A stretch of 64,000 nucleotides of DNA, from positions 138,182,663 through 138,246,662 of the forward strand of contig CM057000.1 of NCBI GenBank assembly GCA_029891345.1, given 5' to 3'. This DNA comes from Dryococelus australis. Taxonomy: Eukaryota > Arthropoda > Insecta > Phasmatodea > Phasmatidae. The notes under the pieces were generated by a model, which did not search any database, was not told the origin of the DNA, and saw only the letters and a program-made list of their open reading frames with translations. Numbering within the stretch: the first letter of the stretch is position 1; the number at the start of each line of letters is the position of its first letter. The position numbers were made by a program, and so were the translations under genes. Below are positions 23,330 through 34,368 of the stretch, piece by piece.

Positions 23330-23662
23330 CGGTGTATTCTTCCACCATATGCACAAATAACGTTCCCATGGCCCTGATCAATTTATTCGTGCGTCGGTCA
23401 AGGATAACTGTAAAATTTTTAGGAAAGTAAATATTTTACAAATGTTTTATTCTCAAGCATAAGAAAAAATACAATATTTTAGTATCCAAAAATATTTACC
23501 TAACACTTGTAATTTAACAGTTACACATGGAACTATCTTCTCTCCGTCGTCGCCAATTTTACTGGGCGCGTGACACTCAGTGTACCCGCTAAAATATATG
23601 CAGGTAGGGGCAGTAGCATTTTTCAAAGGTCGATTTCAAAAGTGCTCACTTTACTGTGTACA
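23330..23662 (+). mobile_element. Family 1 TIR element, 5'-truncated
   Basis: Retains 'gtgtattcttccaccat', 'cgtgcgtcggtcaagg', 'actgggcgcgtgacactc' and the 3' tip 'aagtgctcactttactgtg'. The 5' end is missing or diverged beyond recognition. Confidence 0.8.
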
Positions 23663-23689
23663 TCAATTACCTGTTTTTCTCGACATTAT

Positions 23690-23910
23690 TTCATGACTAC
23701 TTCTACTCCAAAGCACTAGAGCTCAGATCCACTATCGTGATTGGATTATTTTAACTGTAGCCCATTCCAGGTGTCTGCCAGCGAATAAAAAATTCTCAGT
23801 GACGGATTTACCTATTTTTGACTGGCCCTCTCAGGTAAGGAAGTGTCTTCCGACAAAGACACGTGGCCGATGACCCAAAGGAAATTGAGCGTATGCCGTA
23901 GAACATTGGA
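23690..23910. mobile_element. Relic of the 16875-17173 hAT-type MITE
   Basis: Shares 'agctcagatccactatcgt' and 'agtgtcttccgacaaagac' with the interior of 16875-17173 (agctcagatccgcttttgt; atgtcttctcacaaacac), but no TIRs remain. Confidence 0.5.
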
Positions 23911-24407
23911 GTATGGCCTTTTTTTGGAACGTGCAAATAAAACATACTAAATGATTGGAAGAAAACTTAACATTGGTGACTGGAAGGCCGTGTCACAATT
24001 CATGTTGTGTATTGCTTAGCAAAAATGATTTTGCAATATTTTAAATACTAGTACAAATAAAAAAAATTAAAAGACCTTCGTTTTTTTAACAAATATTTGT
24101 AAATTGAAAAACGATTAGTAGTGATATGAAGTAACATATTGTAATTTTTTTTCAATGTGAATAATCTTATTTCAGTGACTTAGTTTTTATTATTTACTCG
24201 TACCAAGAACACAGAAATTGTGTTTATTTAATATCATTACGCAATAATTGGGTGGTCTGAAATGTTATGTGTGGGAAAAATAGAACTTATAAGTAATGTC
24301 TGTAAATTGAAAAGTATTTCGTACGAATATAAAATAATTACATTTTTTTTTTTTTTTTTCCCCAGTGAATAGCAACGTTCCAATTTTGACTTTGCCCACT
24401 AGCTACA
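23911..24407. other. AT-rich DNA
   Basis: No feature apart from a T run near 24342-24360. Confidence 0.5.
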
Positions 24408-24641
24408 AGCTTTTCACGGTAAAGTGAGCACTTTGTGGCCCTAGTTAGTTTTCCCTTAGAGCCATTTTGTTATCCTTTAACCACCTTTTTAAATAAATAT
24501 TCCCATGTAAGTAATAAACACAGTGTGCATATTTCACTGCACCCGGAAGTTAACGTCTATGGCAAAAATAAAATAAAAAATTTTTGAATATTATTCCAAA
24601 TGAGAGCGCTTTCAAAAGTTCTCACTTTACAGTAAGTAGCC
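24408..24641 (-). mobile_element. Family 1 TIR element, short subfamily
   Basis: 234 bp with tips ttttcacggtaaagtgagca and ctcactttacagtaagtag. The interior ('aaccacctttttaaataaat', 'aataaacacagtgtgcat') is the reverse of 15650-15884. Confidence 0.83.
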
Positions 24642-24783
24642 TGTAACTGTGATTGTCAGCCAACAAATATGTACAGATGTTCAGACGATAGGCCCAAAGG
24701 TTCTGTTATATGGTAATAAACTGTGAGTTATGGCTGCACGGCTCATTCTTTAGTGTGTTACTGAAGCAGTATTCGACTGTAAA
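24642..24783. other. Spacer between two family 1 copies
   Basis: No feature. Confidence 0.5.
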
Positions 24784-25151
24784 CGCTATTCACGATAAAG
24801 TGAGCACTTTCGAAAGCCCTGCTTCAGATCTACTTGTATTCGGGTTGCGTATTCTTCCGCCTTACATAAAATTAGCGTTGCCTTGGGCCTCATCACTTTA
24901 TTCACGCGTCGGTCAAGTGAAACTGTAAAATTGTTGGAAAAGGAAAATTTCGCAGATCTGCTAATTTTTACACTTCGGTGCATTAGGAAAAATAAGAAGC
25001 GAAAGAAATAATCTGAATCAATATAAATAGTTACCTAACACTTTTTATTAACTGTCAAGACATGGAACTACTTTTCCTCCATCGTTACCAACTTTACTGG
25101 GCGCATTTTCTCAGGTTGATTTCAAAAGTTCTCACTTTATCGTGAACAGCC
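24784..25151 (+). mobile_element. Family 1 TIR element, long subfamily with internal deletion
   Basis: About 368 bp with both ends (cgctattcacgataaagtga ... ctttatcgtgaacagcc). Compared with 421-bp copies it lacks the 'gcaggtaggggcagtgac' stretch near the 3' end. Confidence 0.86.
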
Positions 25152-25254
25152 TTTATGCATTAGAAACGCACTTATTTTCTCTCTGTTTTGTTCATATTAA
25201 TTATGTATGAATTATTAAAATTCATTAATAAAAATTTGCAAAAGTTAAAGTTAA

Positions 25255-25400
25255 CAAAAAATTATATACTTTTATGTGAACACAAGTATGAAAAGGTTGT
25301 GATACATCATATATTTAGGAAAAAATCAAACATGTCTCACCCACGGGGTGTTTTTCAAATGTTTGATTCTAAAAGTGAGGAGCTACAGCGAATAGCCTAT
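25255..25400 (+). repeat. Family 3 repeat, partial
   Basis: Contains 'acttttatgtgaacacaagt', 'caaatgtttgattctaaaag' and a terminal 'agcgaatagcctata'. The same order of words occurs at 55690-55850 and 60075-60202; a reverse copy lies at 50172-50310. Probably a short DNA transposon; only one end is clear. Confidence 0.6.
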
Positions 25401-25487
25401 ATCCGTAAATGCTTAACTGTTGACAACATTGTGCATTTATACTTTATTCACCGCTGCTCGATTGAAAACCGGTTAATGTATCTTGGA

Positions 25488-25600
25488 TAAATAAGGGAAA
25501 TATTCGGACGGGTCTTATCAGCGAGATTTTGTAATCAAATGAGGGTGAAACAAGGTGGAAATGGAGTACCACCAGAACACAAGGATGGGGGGGGGAGAGG
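25488..25600 (-). mobile_element. SINE-A body fragment, head missing
   Basis: Reverse-strand text matches the SINE-A body: 'tccatttccaccttgtttca' then 'ccctcatttg', then a 'gacccgtccgaat' tail. Contains a G run of about 9-10. It is a second SINE body placed directly beside the expanded SINE that follows. Confidence 0.65.
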
Positions 25601-26935
25601 ATTAGAGTGGAGACATTTGGGCGACTTTTAAAAACGGGGTGTTGAGGGCCGATGAGGGCGAAACGAGGTGAGAATGGAGCAGCGCCGGAATGAAAGAGCG
25701 GGGGGAACGGGAGATCCTCGGGAAAACCCGTCGGTCTACACCACTGCGGTCGCCTTGGTGGGGAGCAACCACTAGAGCTACACCACTGCGGTCGCCTTGG
25801 TGGGCAGCAACCACTAAAGCTACACCACTGCGGTCGCCTTGGTGGGGAGCAACCACTAAATCTACACCACTGCGGTCGCCTTGGTGGGGAGCAACCGCTA
25901 AATCTACACCACTGCGGTCGCCTTGGTGGGGAGCAACCACTAAATCTACACCACTGCGGTCGCCTTGGTGGGGAGCAACCACTGAGCTACACCACTGCGG
26001 TCGCCTTGGTGGGCAGCAACCACTAAAGCTACACCACTGCGGTCGCCTTGGTGGGGAGCAACCACTGAGCTACACCACTGCGGTCGCCTTGGTGGGCAGC
26101 AACCACTAAAGCTACACCACTGCGGTCGCCTTGGTGGGGAGCAACCACTAAATCTACACCACTGCGGTCGCCTTGGTGGGAGCAACCACTAAATCTACAC
26201 CACTGCGGTCGCCTTGGTGGGGAGCAACCACTAAATCTACACCACTGCGGTCGCCTTGGTGGGGAGCAACCACTGAGCTACACCACTGCGGTCGCCTTGG
26301 TGGGCAGCAACCACTAAAGCTACACCACTGCGGTCGCCTTGGTGGGGAGCAACCACTAAATCTACACCACTGCGGTCGCCTTGGTGGGGAGCAACCACTA
26401 AATCTACACCACTGCGGTCGCCTTGGTGGGGAGCAACCACTATAGCTACACCACTGCGGTCGCCTTGGTGGGGAGCAACCACTAAATCTACACCACTGCG
26501 GTCGCCTTGGTGGGGAGCAACCACTAAATCTACACCACTGCGGTCGCCTTGGTGGGGAGCAACCACTAGAGCTACACCACTGCGGTCGCCTTGGTGGGGA
26601 GCAACCACTATAGCTACACCACTGCGGTCGCCTTGGTGGGGAGCAACCACTAAATCTACACCACTGCGGTCGCCTTGGTGGGGAGCAGCCACTATAGCTA
26701 CACCACTGCGGTCGCCTTGGTGGGGAGCAACCACTATAGCTACACCACTGCGGTCGCCTTGGTGGGGAGCAACCACTATAGCTACACCACTGCGGTCGCC
26801 TTGGTGGGGAGCAACCACTATAGCTACACCACTGCGGTCGCCTTGGTGGGGAGCAGCCACTATAGCTACACCACTGCGGTCGCCTTGGTGGGGAGCAACC
26901 ACTAAATCTACACCACTGCGGGCCCCAATCCATCT
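25601..26935 (-). mobile_element. SINE-A copy with massively expanded tRNA-like head
   Basis: On the reverse strand the element starts near 26930 (ggcccgcagtggtgtag), passes through a 42-bp tandem array, and continues at about 25731 into the normal SINE-A body: 'gttttcccgaggatctcccg', 'cattctcacctcgtttcgcc', 'ctcatcggccctcaa', ending near 'aaatgtctccactc'. Head, array and body are collinear with SINE-A, so the array is an internal expansion and not an unrelated satellite. Confidence 0.8.
25732..26927 (-). repeat. 42-bp tandem array, about 28 units, from SINE A-box region
   Basis: Forward unit: ctacaccactgcggtcgcct followed by tggtggggagcaaccactaaat. Its reverse reads gaccgcagtggtgtag...agtggttgctccccaccaaggc, clearly the SINE-A head (gaccgcggtggtgtagtgg...cacctaggcgaacc). 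Variants lie in the linker (taaat, tagag, taaag, tatag, and a 41-bp form with tgag). Because 42 is divisible by 3, long frames of a 14-residue repeat appear on both strands; they are not genes. Confidence 0.96.
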
Positions 26936-27165
26936 TGGAGAAAAGAATATAATATTTCTGATTTAGTTCTCGCTCTCACTCATAGATAAGTGTGAATTGT
27001 AGAAAGCGAGTGTGTATGTCAGTGTACAGAGACAGATAGAGAAAAAAAGAGAGAGAGAGAGAGAATACTCCTGTAGGCCTGGACACATCTACTGGCATTC
27101 AAGATAAGTTAGAAGTGAACAGTATATGCCTCTGCAAGCGCGTCAACACTGTTGGTCTGTATTTA
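26936..27165. repeat. Spacer with (GA)n microsatellite
   Basis: A GA run at about 27045-27064; otherwise no feature. Confidence 0.7.
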
Positions 27166-27401
27166 GGCTATTCACGGTAAAGTGTGAACTTTTGAAAGCC
27201 CTCTCCTTTGAGATAATAGTTAATAAATATATTTTATTTCTGTCTTAGACTTATCTTTAGAGTGCGGTGGAGCCTGCACACTGTGTTTATTAATTTAATG
27301 ACAACATTTCTTTGAAAAGGTGGTTAAAAGATAAAAATGGCTGAAATAAAAAAAAAAAAGCAACTACGGCCTCGAAAGCGCACACTTTATTGTGAACAGC
27401 C
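27166..27401 (+). mobile_element. Family 1 TIR element, short subfamily
   Basis: 236 bp, tips ggctattcacggtaaagtgt and cactttattgtgaacagcc. Interior as at 15650-15884 ('aataaatatattttatttct', 'cactgtgtttatta', 'aaaggtggttaaaag'). Confidence 0.87.
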
Positions 27402-27550
27402 TTTACCTTCTTCAACAGGTCCATTAATCCTGAAACACTTTCTCCACTGCACATCGTTCATTATCGGCTAGTCATCAGCCATTGCGCCGCCGAGTGTCCT
27501 TTGCTATGTAAAAGGATTTACAATCAGTGGGGTTATTTGGATGGACGTAC
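27402..27550. other. Spacer DNA
   Basis: No feature. Confidence 0.5.
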
Positions 27551-27768
27551 TAAAGGACCTGCTAAATTCTCGTTTATATTTGGGGGTGCGTTCGGCTTTA
27601 CGATCGTAAGCCTACTTGAGAACAGTTCGTGAATTCATTGGCAGAACGCAATCATTTGAGAGGACTCGTTAAAGGTGATTGGTAGCTCTGCGGTTGAACT
27701 TTTATTACTGGCTCAAGAATGCGTTGGGCGCGCTACGCAGAAAATACCGCGAATTCTGCATGTCCCTA
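27551..27768. mobile_element. hAT-type MITE, eroded
   Basis: Left end taaaggacctgctaaattct, right end gaattctgcatgtcccta. Both match the TIR type of 28508-28799 and 34369-34652 (TAG-GACCTGC-AAATTC-CG). The flanking 8-mers do not match, so the duplication is lost or the ends are off by a few bases. Confidence 0.6.
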
Positions 27769-28507
27769 GTCATAATAAATTAACATTTTACTAATAAAAT
27801 TTTTTTTTTCTGTGGTAGTCTGTTTTCTTTTTCAGATGCACGAACTTCAAAACAAAATAAAGACATTAACTTGTAGACAATCTACGACTGGGGAAAATTC
27901 CTTTACACACAGAATCGATTTCCTTATTGTCGCAAATGACATAATAAAAAAATCTCTCTCTGAGAATGCGTTTCGCATCGACAATTGATTTCATTTAACT
28001 TCGAAATACGATATTAATAACTACATGCACAGATTTACTACAACACTGAAAGCATATCTATGCGTGTTTTGTTTTCAAGATCGAATCAATTTAAAAGTAT
28101 AAGGTTGATCGATTTACGATCGAGCATAGAATCCAAAGTATTAAAAACTACTATTTGCAGATACAATTTTTCAGTCCAGTGGCGCCGAGGCTTTCCGCAC
28201 AAAGCTGCGGATAGCAACCGCTGCCTTAAAGCATTCGAAAATTTCGGGCCCGCACAAGAGCATAGTTTGTTTCATGATGAGGACCAATTAAATAACGTTT
28301 TCGTGCATCGGGGTAACCAAGACTCTGTACCACAGGAGATACTTATTACATTGTAGCGTAGCTGTGTTTGTTGCCTTGCGCAGTTGAACCACAGAGGCTC
28401 TTTCTGATTAATAAGCGTGTATTGTAAGTTAAAAATATGTTTTCGTTTTTATTGTTTTTTTTTCAGGTGTTTCGAAAGAGAAATTAAAAAGTTGCTCTAT
28501 TAATTGC
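27769..28507. other. Unassigned DNA with an unrecognised 98-codon frame
   Basis: Frame 28060-28356 has a more protein-like second half (QWRRGFPHKAADSNRCLKAF) preceded by a pyrimidine-rich 'tttttcag', as at a splice acceptor, but no family is recognised and no donor is evident. Not called as an exon. Confidence 0.4.
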
Positions 28508-28799
28508 TAGAGACCTGTAAAATGCTATTATTTAAGGACAAACTGAACTCCAAGTTAATGTGCGTTCTACCAAATCCGGCCATTTGTCAAAAAATACGCC
28601 TGACAAGCCTAGGAGGACTCTTGAGCCAATAATAAAAGTTCAGCGGTTAAGTGACCAGTCTCTTTTGAGAAGATCAAGCAGATAAGTGTCGTAGGTCACA
28701 GTGGAGCGGCCAATGAAACCACGAAATGTGGTCGCTTGCTTATAAAGCAGTGAAGTCTATCACGTCACCGAAAGATAACACGAATTTTGCAGGTCTCTA
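28508..28799. mobile_element. hAT-type MITE with target duplication
   Basis: 292 bp. Ends TAGAGACCTGTAAAATGC and gaattttgcaggtctcta are inverted repeats. The flanking 8-mers ttaattgc and ttatttgc match at 7 of 8, the duplication size of hAT elements. No coding frame. Confidence 0.88.
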
Positions 28800-28807
28800 T
28801 TATTTGC

Positions 28808-30889
28808 TTATTGCGGAAATCATATGAACTTCTGGGTTCACGTTCGTTTATCTCGAAGAATGTGGAGTTATATCTTTTAAATGTGAAATTAATAAATGCG
28901 CGAGGTGTACAACTAGGGACAGGTGTTTTTCGTGAAGAAATTTACTGCCGTTCTAGACTTCTATATCCTGCGTCCTGTACCACAGCTTCCTTTGGAGTTG
29001 TTGGCCGCATGTCCAGGTGAGAAGACGTGTTCTTATTTGACTTGGCCAAGCGTAATAAAGTATTCCGATACTGAACGCCCATGATTCGCGGACAGACGCT
29101 TGAGGCACGTGTCATTAAAAATCATCCAACCACGAAAATGAATATGATAAAAAGGCCTTGAGTACAACTGGTTTTGAAATCTTTTCGTGGAAAACATATG
29201 TCCATGTGCATAACTGTACGTAAAGTTTTCGAAATTTTTGGTGGATAGTACAAAATAAAAATACTACGGCGTTCAGGACAGTTGCATTTCTTAAGTTCGG
29301 GATAAAAAGCATATTATTATGCTACGCAATAAATTATTCGTTCTCGAAGAGACTTCTACTTTGATTTGAAGCATATCCAGATATAAATTTCGCATTATCT
29401 ATTAAGCTTAAATTCAGTGCGACTTAGTGATAAATTTCATACAAAATTATTCTTGTTTACTTTAAAAAATTAATTGACCAGTAACTCAATATAAATATAT
29501 GTAAAAGTATAAGTATAATTTCTTCCAATGGAGTACTTAACCCTACTGTAAAACATGCGGAACTCATAAGAAAAAGTAGTGCCCACGCTAATAAATTCGT
29601 CAGGAATATATGATATACATCTCATACGAAAGAAGAATGAATGTATTCTGTAACACTGCAAAATATTTTTCAAATATTTACTTGTTAATATTTAAAAAAA
29701 AAATCGATATATATATCATTAAAATTTGAGAGCATCTGATTTCTGTATTCTTCAGGAAGCACATCTTGCAAAAATAAAATCTTTTCTCAAGAAAAGTTAA
29801 TATAATATTCACTCTGGTTTTTGTGTAAAACAGGTAATAATGTTGGCAATTGTTTTAAAATAATTAGTTTTATACACATTTATTTTAACCGCGAAGGTGG
29901 TAATTTTGATATCTGAAACGGATACGCATAAAATAAATTATTGGTAAATAAAATATTTTAAAGTTAGTACTGATATTTTCTTTCATATAACAAAATTAAT
30001 TTGTATAACTACTCTAAATTACGAAGGTTAATTTGCAAAATGTACTTTGTAAATCATCCGGGTTTGAAATAAGCTTAAGTTTTCATTAGAAGAGACTTTC
30101 AATAAATGATCTTTTAAGCTTATAATTAATCTAAATTCAATTAATAATTGATATATATAAGGAGTAGTAAGAAACCAATTTACACAAAATTAAAATCTCT
30201 ACAAATAATTATAAAAAACAATTATAATAACTAAATAAACATATTAAATGTTATAGTTTTAATTATAATTTTCTACATTAAATTAAAAACATATACATTA
30301 ATAAATTGAAGAACTTTATTTAATAATTCAGATCTAAAATATTATAATTTAAAAAATATATTAAATTTTGAAACTAACTTCTAAAAATTGCATTTTATAA
30401 TGTAATTTTTGTAAATGAGTTAAAAATTTAGGTTGAATTTCAAACGAAAAATTCTAAAAATTAGAGTTCGATATTTAATTTAAAAATTAAATTACGAATG
30501 TGAATTATAAATATTAATGACAAATTTTTTGTTTGAAATGTTTAGTTAGATTACTGAATTTTAAATAAATGGTATTTTATTTTTAATTATCGTATAATGA
30601 TTTTAATTTTAAAAATGAAATTATTAAATAAAAAATGTTTTATTTTAAATTTTTTTAATAATAATTAATAATATGTAAAGATGTCCTCACTACTTACTAT
30701 ATTTTACTCTATTACAATGTTTTACAGTAATACAAAATATGTGTACTCTTCTATCACAGGCAACTTAAAGCGTACTTTCCTTACAATTTTTGAGTGTGTG
30801 CTATTTTTAATGAGTTCTGCATTTTTACAGTCGGATGCTGTGGTACATTGTAAGCCACACTCATTCTGCCTTACTTCAGCGGTGCAGGA
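28808..30889. other. Very AT-rich DNA
   Basis: Becomes extremely AT-rich from about 29300 to 30670, almost only A and T with runs of 'aaatt' and 'tttaaa'. No repeats, genes or ORFs of interest. Confidence 0.6.
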
Positions 30890-31436
30890 TGGCTAATGTG
30901 CGTTCGCCAATTGTCGGGCAAGTTGGGGGGAACTGCAGATGAAATAGCCGGGGAGTTTCTGTGCCCCATTGATGTACTCTCGGAGGGTACAAAGTCGAGT
31001 GTGGGATGCGCGCGGGTGTGGGTTCGTTCATGATGTACGATCCTACCTCTCTCCATTTTTACGAATTCTCCCCCCCCCCCCCCGGTGGGGGGTGGGGTGG
31101 GGAGGAGACATGTTCCAATTCAGGCGGCGAGTTTAATTGAAAGGGCGTGTCGGCTTAATGCTGTCGAAACTCCAGTGCAGGTTTTCATGTTTCATCGCCG
31201 AACCGCGGGGTTCGGGTAACCCACAGGCAGCCCGCGGCCGCTGTAATGAAAAATGTCTTCTGAAATTAGAGCTCAACTCCACCATTCGCCTCCCTCTTCC
31301 CCTGCACCCCCTTAACATGTACCCTGCCCCGCCGGCACCTTGATCGCAAGCCAAATTCGCGCTTCACGCATACAATATGCTTTATTTACATGGCCGAGGA
31401 GGAAGAATTGATTCGCCGTGAGTATTCAGTGAAACA
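30890..31436. other. GC-rich block with C run
   Basis: A sharp switch from AT-rich DNA to CpG/G-rich DNA. A C run of about 14 near 31070 is followed by G-rich text (ccggtggggggtggggtgg). No recognised protein. Confidence 0.5.
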
Positions 31437-31585
31437 GCCCATTCGCGGTTGCTTCCAACTTTTCTGAAGCCCTACTAAAGCTCTACTTCCAGTATATTCC
31501 TCCGCTTCATGCAAACAAAGCTTAGCCGATCTAGAGAATTAAACCAAAGGGACAACACACTGCATTCGTGTGCCCTAAGTATTAT
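31437..31585 (+). repeat. Family 2 repeat (relative of family 1)
   Basis: Starts gcccattcgcggttgcttcc, then 'ttctgaagccctactaaagc', 'tattcctccgcttcatgcaa' and 'acacactgcattcgtg'. The order of blocks parallels family 1 (tip, 'aaagccctgcttaag', 'attcttccgcctta'). Other copies: 54460-54612 and 59259-59392. No 3' inverted end found. Confidence 0.6.
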
Positions 31586-31889
31586 GGGTAGCGTGTATGT
31601 TTGAGCATGCTAGGGAGTTATTAGTGGTACGAGAGATATGGATACTAATTGTAGACTCCCCTTTAACCTGGGAAACAGATCACCCCTCCCCCCTTCACGC
31701 CAATCTGGGAGGTGTGTTGTGGTTGTCTGATGGGTTCTCCCACCCCTTCTGAGTTGTACTGTGATTGGCCGTCTCTCGTGGGGCTATCCTTTCGATGGAC
31801 AAAGCGCCCAAGCGACATTTTTCGAGGAAGGCAGGAAGACGAGAGGCTAGCGGCGGAGCAAGGGGGTGTAGGGTTGTACCAGGAGGGTT
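31586..31889. other. Unassigned DNA, partly GC-rich
   Basis: No gene recognised. Confidence 0.45.
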
Positions 31890-32660
31890 TAAGAGTCGGT
31901 CAGTCCTTGGTTCGAGGTCGGTAGAGGGCAATTAAAGTATAATTAGACATAATTACATAATGAGTCATTGCATAACGAGTAATTGTGTAATGAACGATTG
32001 CAAATACCGAGAGTAAGCACATGTGCCACGAGTAAGTACATATACCGATACTAAGTATACGTGTCGATATAGTAATTACACACAAAGTACACATGTTCAC
32101 CCATCGGCTGCCGAAACACAATTGACGAAGTTGGTGAGGTGCTCCTCGGTTCGAGTTCCATCAAAGGTAAGTAATTGCATAATGAACAATTGCATGAGTA
32201 ATTGCATGAGTAATTGCGTAATAAACAATTACGAGTACCGAGTGAAAGGAAAAGGACCGAGAGTAATAAGATGTACAAAGAATAATTTTGTACCGAGAGT
32301 AATTACATGGTAATTGCCCAGTAAGTGCATGTGGTCCCCAACAACTGCTCAAACACAATTCAGCTGTGAGTCGCTAGTATGTTTGTGTAATACGTCCGCC
32401 ATCTTGGTTGGTTTAGATTCCAGCCATGGTTAAGCGATGCATAATTACAATTATACCACTCTACTACCCGATTCGATTCTCGTCGGGGAAAATTTAACCA
32501 TAAATACGTTCATACTGGACCAGTCCTCGGTTCTAATCCCATCGAGGGTAATGAACACGTAAATATAGGTACGCTCACCGAAACCTTGCTTCGATACCTG
32601 TCGAACATACATCTATACTGGACCAGTACTCAGTTCGAACCACTCCAGGGTAAGGAAAAC
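31890..32660 (+). repeat. Cluster of diverged modules carrying B-box-like motifs
   Basis: A tRNA B-box-like core recurs: ccttggttcgaggtcgg (about 31905), cctcggttcgagttccat (about 32143), cccgattcgattctcg (about 32467), cctcggttctaatcccat (about 32526) and ctcagttcgaaccactcc (about 32630). Most are followed by 'g-agggtaa'. Between them are runs of 'gtaattgcataatgaacaat' type words. 'Actggaccagt' precedes the last two. An irregular tandem array derived from a tRNA-like or SINE 3' half. Confidence 0.65.
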
Positions 32661-32689
32661 ATATTTAGAAAAAAAAAATCGAGCACATT

Positions 32690-32752
32690 AAACATAGGTT
32701 GAATTTTCAAAGGTTTGATTCAAAAAGTGTGCATAAACCGCGAATAGACTAT
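32690..32752 (+). repeat. Family 3 repeat, end fragment
   Basis: 'caaaggtttgattcaaaaag' and a terminal 'gcgaatagactata', as in the copy ending at 60202. Confidence 0.6.
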
Positions 32753-33093
32753 ACATATATGCTCCAGTACACACTTGTATTCAGACGCCCAGTTTGCCAC
32801 GAATTAAGGAAATTAGTTCCAACCATCGCAAGTGTAAGGTTTAAATTTATGGCAAATGAAATTGACGATATTTTTAGTTTGTCACACATTACAGTCTAAC
32901 TGCTATATAAGTAACGAGTTTAGGTTCCTCACAATTTTAAGTTTTCTCTTATCTGGCGTATGAATAAAGTCAATAAATCTTAAGCACTGTAGATTTTTCA
33001 GGTGGCAGAATTATAAAAATGAGGAGAAAGGTAGATTTTAAGCTAGGGTTTAAAAAAGCGCTTTGTTAAACGCAGTAGAATACTCATGTTTCG
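32753..33093. other. Unassigned DNA
   Basis: No feature; leads into the satellite. Confidence 0.45.
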
Positions 33094-34190
33094 AAATGGT
33101 GGCCATATAAATATTTTAGTCTTATTGGGTATAACTACCATACCGTTTGACCAATTTAAACATAATTTTTCACGCTGACAGAGACTATTAGAACTATGAT
33201 ACAAGCAAAAAACAAACACCTTTGTCTGTAATTTTGTAAGATAGCGCTAAATGAATTCCTAAAGTTTTTGTGTATTATCTAGGGCAACAACTGACATATT
33301 GCTACCAAATTTGGCAAACAAGTAGTGCAGAAGCAGTTGAAGTGTAAAAATATGTTTCAAGTATGTCAGACACTTAGTTTAAAAATGGTGGCCATTTAGC
33401 TATTTTAGAATTGTACGCTATATATTTGAAACCATGTAATCAATTCTAAGATAACTTTATATGCTGAGAGTATATATAACAAACATAAAACGCGTCTACA
33501 TGGAGCATCTTTTGTTCTCCATTTTGTAAGATAGTGCCTAACGAATAAACAATTTTTATGTCATATCTCAGCAAATAATTGACCGATTCCTACCGCATAT
33601 GGCAAACAAGTAATACTTCTGTAGGTGATGTTAACTGATATGCTTTAGGTATGTCAGTAAGTTATTTTCAAAACAGCGGCCATAGAGCTATTTTAATTCT
33701 TTGTGCTATTTCGTCGAAACCGCGTAATTAATTGTAATTAAATTTTGTATGCCGGTTGTATATTTTACAACCATCAATTGTGTCCAGCAAAAAATTTCTT
33801 TCGGACGCCATTTTGCAAAATAGTATGGGTTATATCTCTGAAAAAAAAACCACCGATTCCTACCAAATTTGGCAGTCAAGTAACACTATGGCAGGCCATG
33901 TAAACTTATTGATTTGAGGAGTTCAGACACACATATTTTTTTAATGGCAGCCATATAAACATCTTAGATCAAAATTTTTTTTCTACTAAACTACAAAACA
34001 AATTTCAACTTAACTTTTCACGCTGACAGACTCAATTATAGCCATCAAAACCGTCTACGTAAAGCCTCATTACTCCGCCATTTTGTAAGATAGCCCTACA
34101 CGAAATAATACAGTTTATATGCCATATCTCGGGAAACTACAAACCTATTTCTTTCAAATTCTGAGAAAAAATTTCACTTAAATTGATTTG
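33094..34190 (+). repeat. Diverged tandem satellite, unit about 290 bp, nearly 4 copies
   Basis: Unit starts at about 33094, 33383, 33671 and 33943, each marked by 'aaatggtggccatata' or a variant. Each unit then contains 'ccattttgtaagatagcg' and 'accgattcctaccaaatttg' followed by 'gcaaacaagta'. Copies are clearly diverged, and the last is shorter. Old tandem duplication; no frame is conserved across units. Confidence 0.85.
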
Positions 34191-34368
34191 CACACACGTA
34201 GAAGAAAGTAGACTCTTTAGTTAGCATCAAGTTCTTCTTTTTTATGTATATAAATAGATTTAGTCTGGTTTTATTCGTTATTCAGCAGCGTCCTTAAACA
34301 TAAACGATTTTTACGCTAATTCACTTCTCAATAATTTATTTTTAAAGGTCATCTTAACAAGCCATTAA

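Noticed and set aside
25602-26933. Long open frames (up to 259 codons) of a 14-residue repeat on both strands
   Set aside because: The unit is 42 bp, so any stop-free frame stays open through the array. Frames exist on both strands and the DNA is a SINE-derived tandem repeat.
28060-28356. Possible host exon with upstream 'tttttcag'
   Set aside because: The second half looks protein-like, but there is no recognised domain, no donor site and no neighbouring exon.
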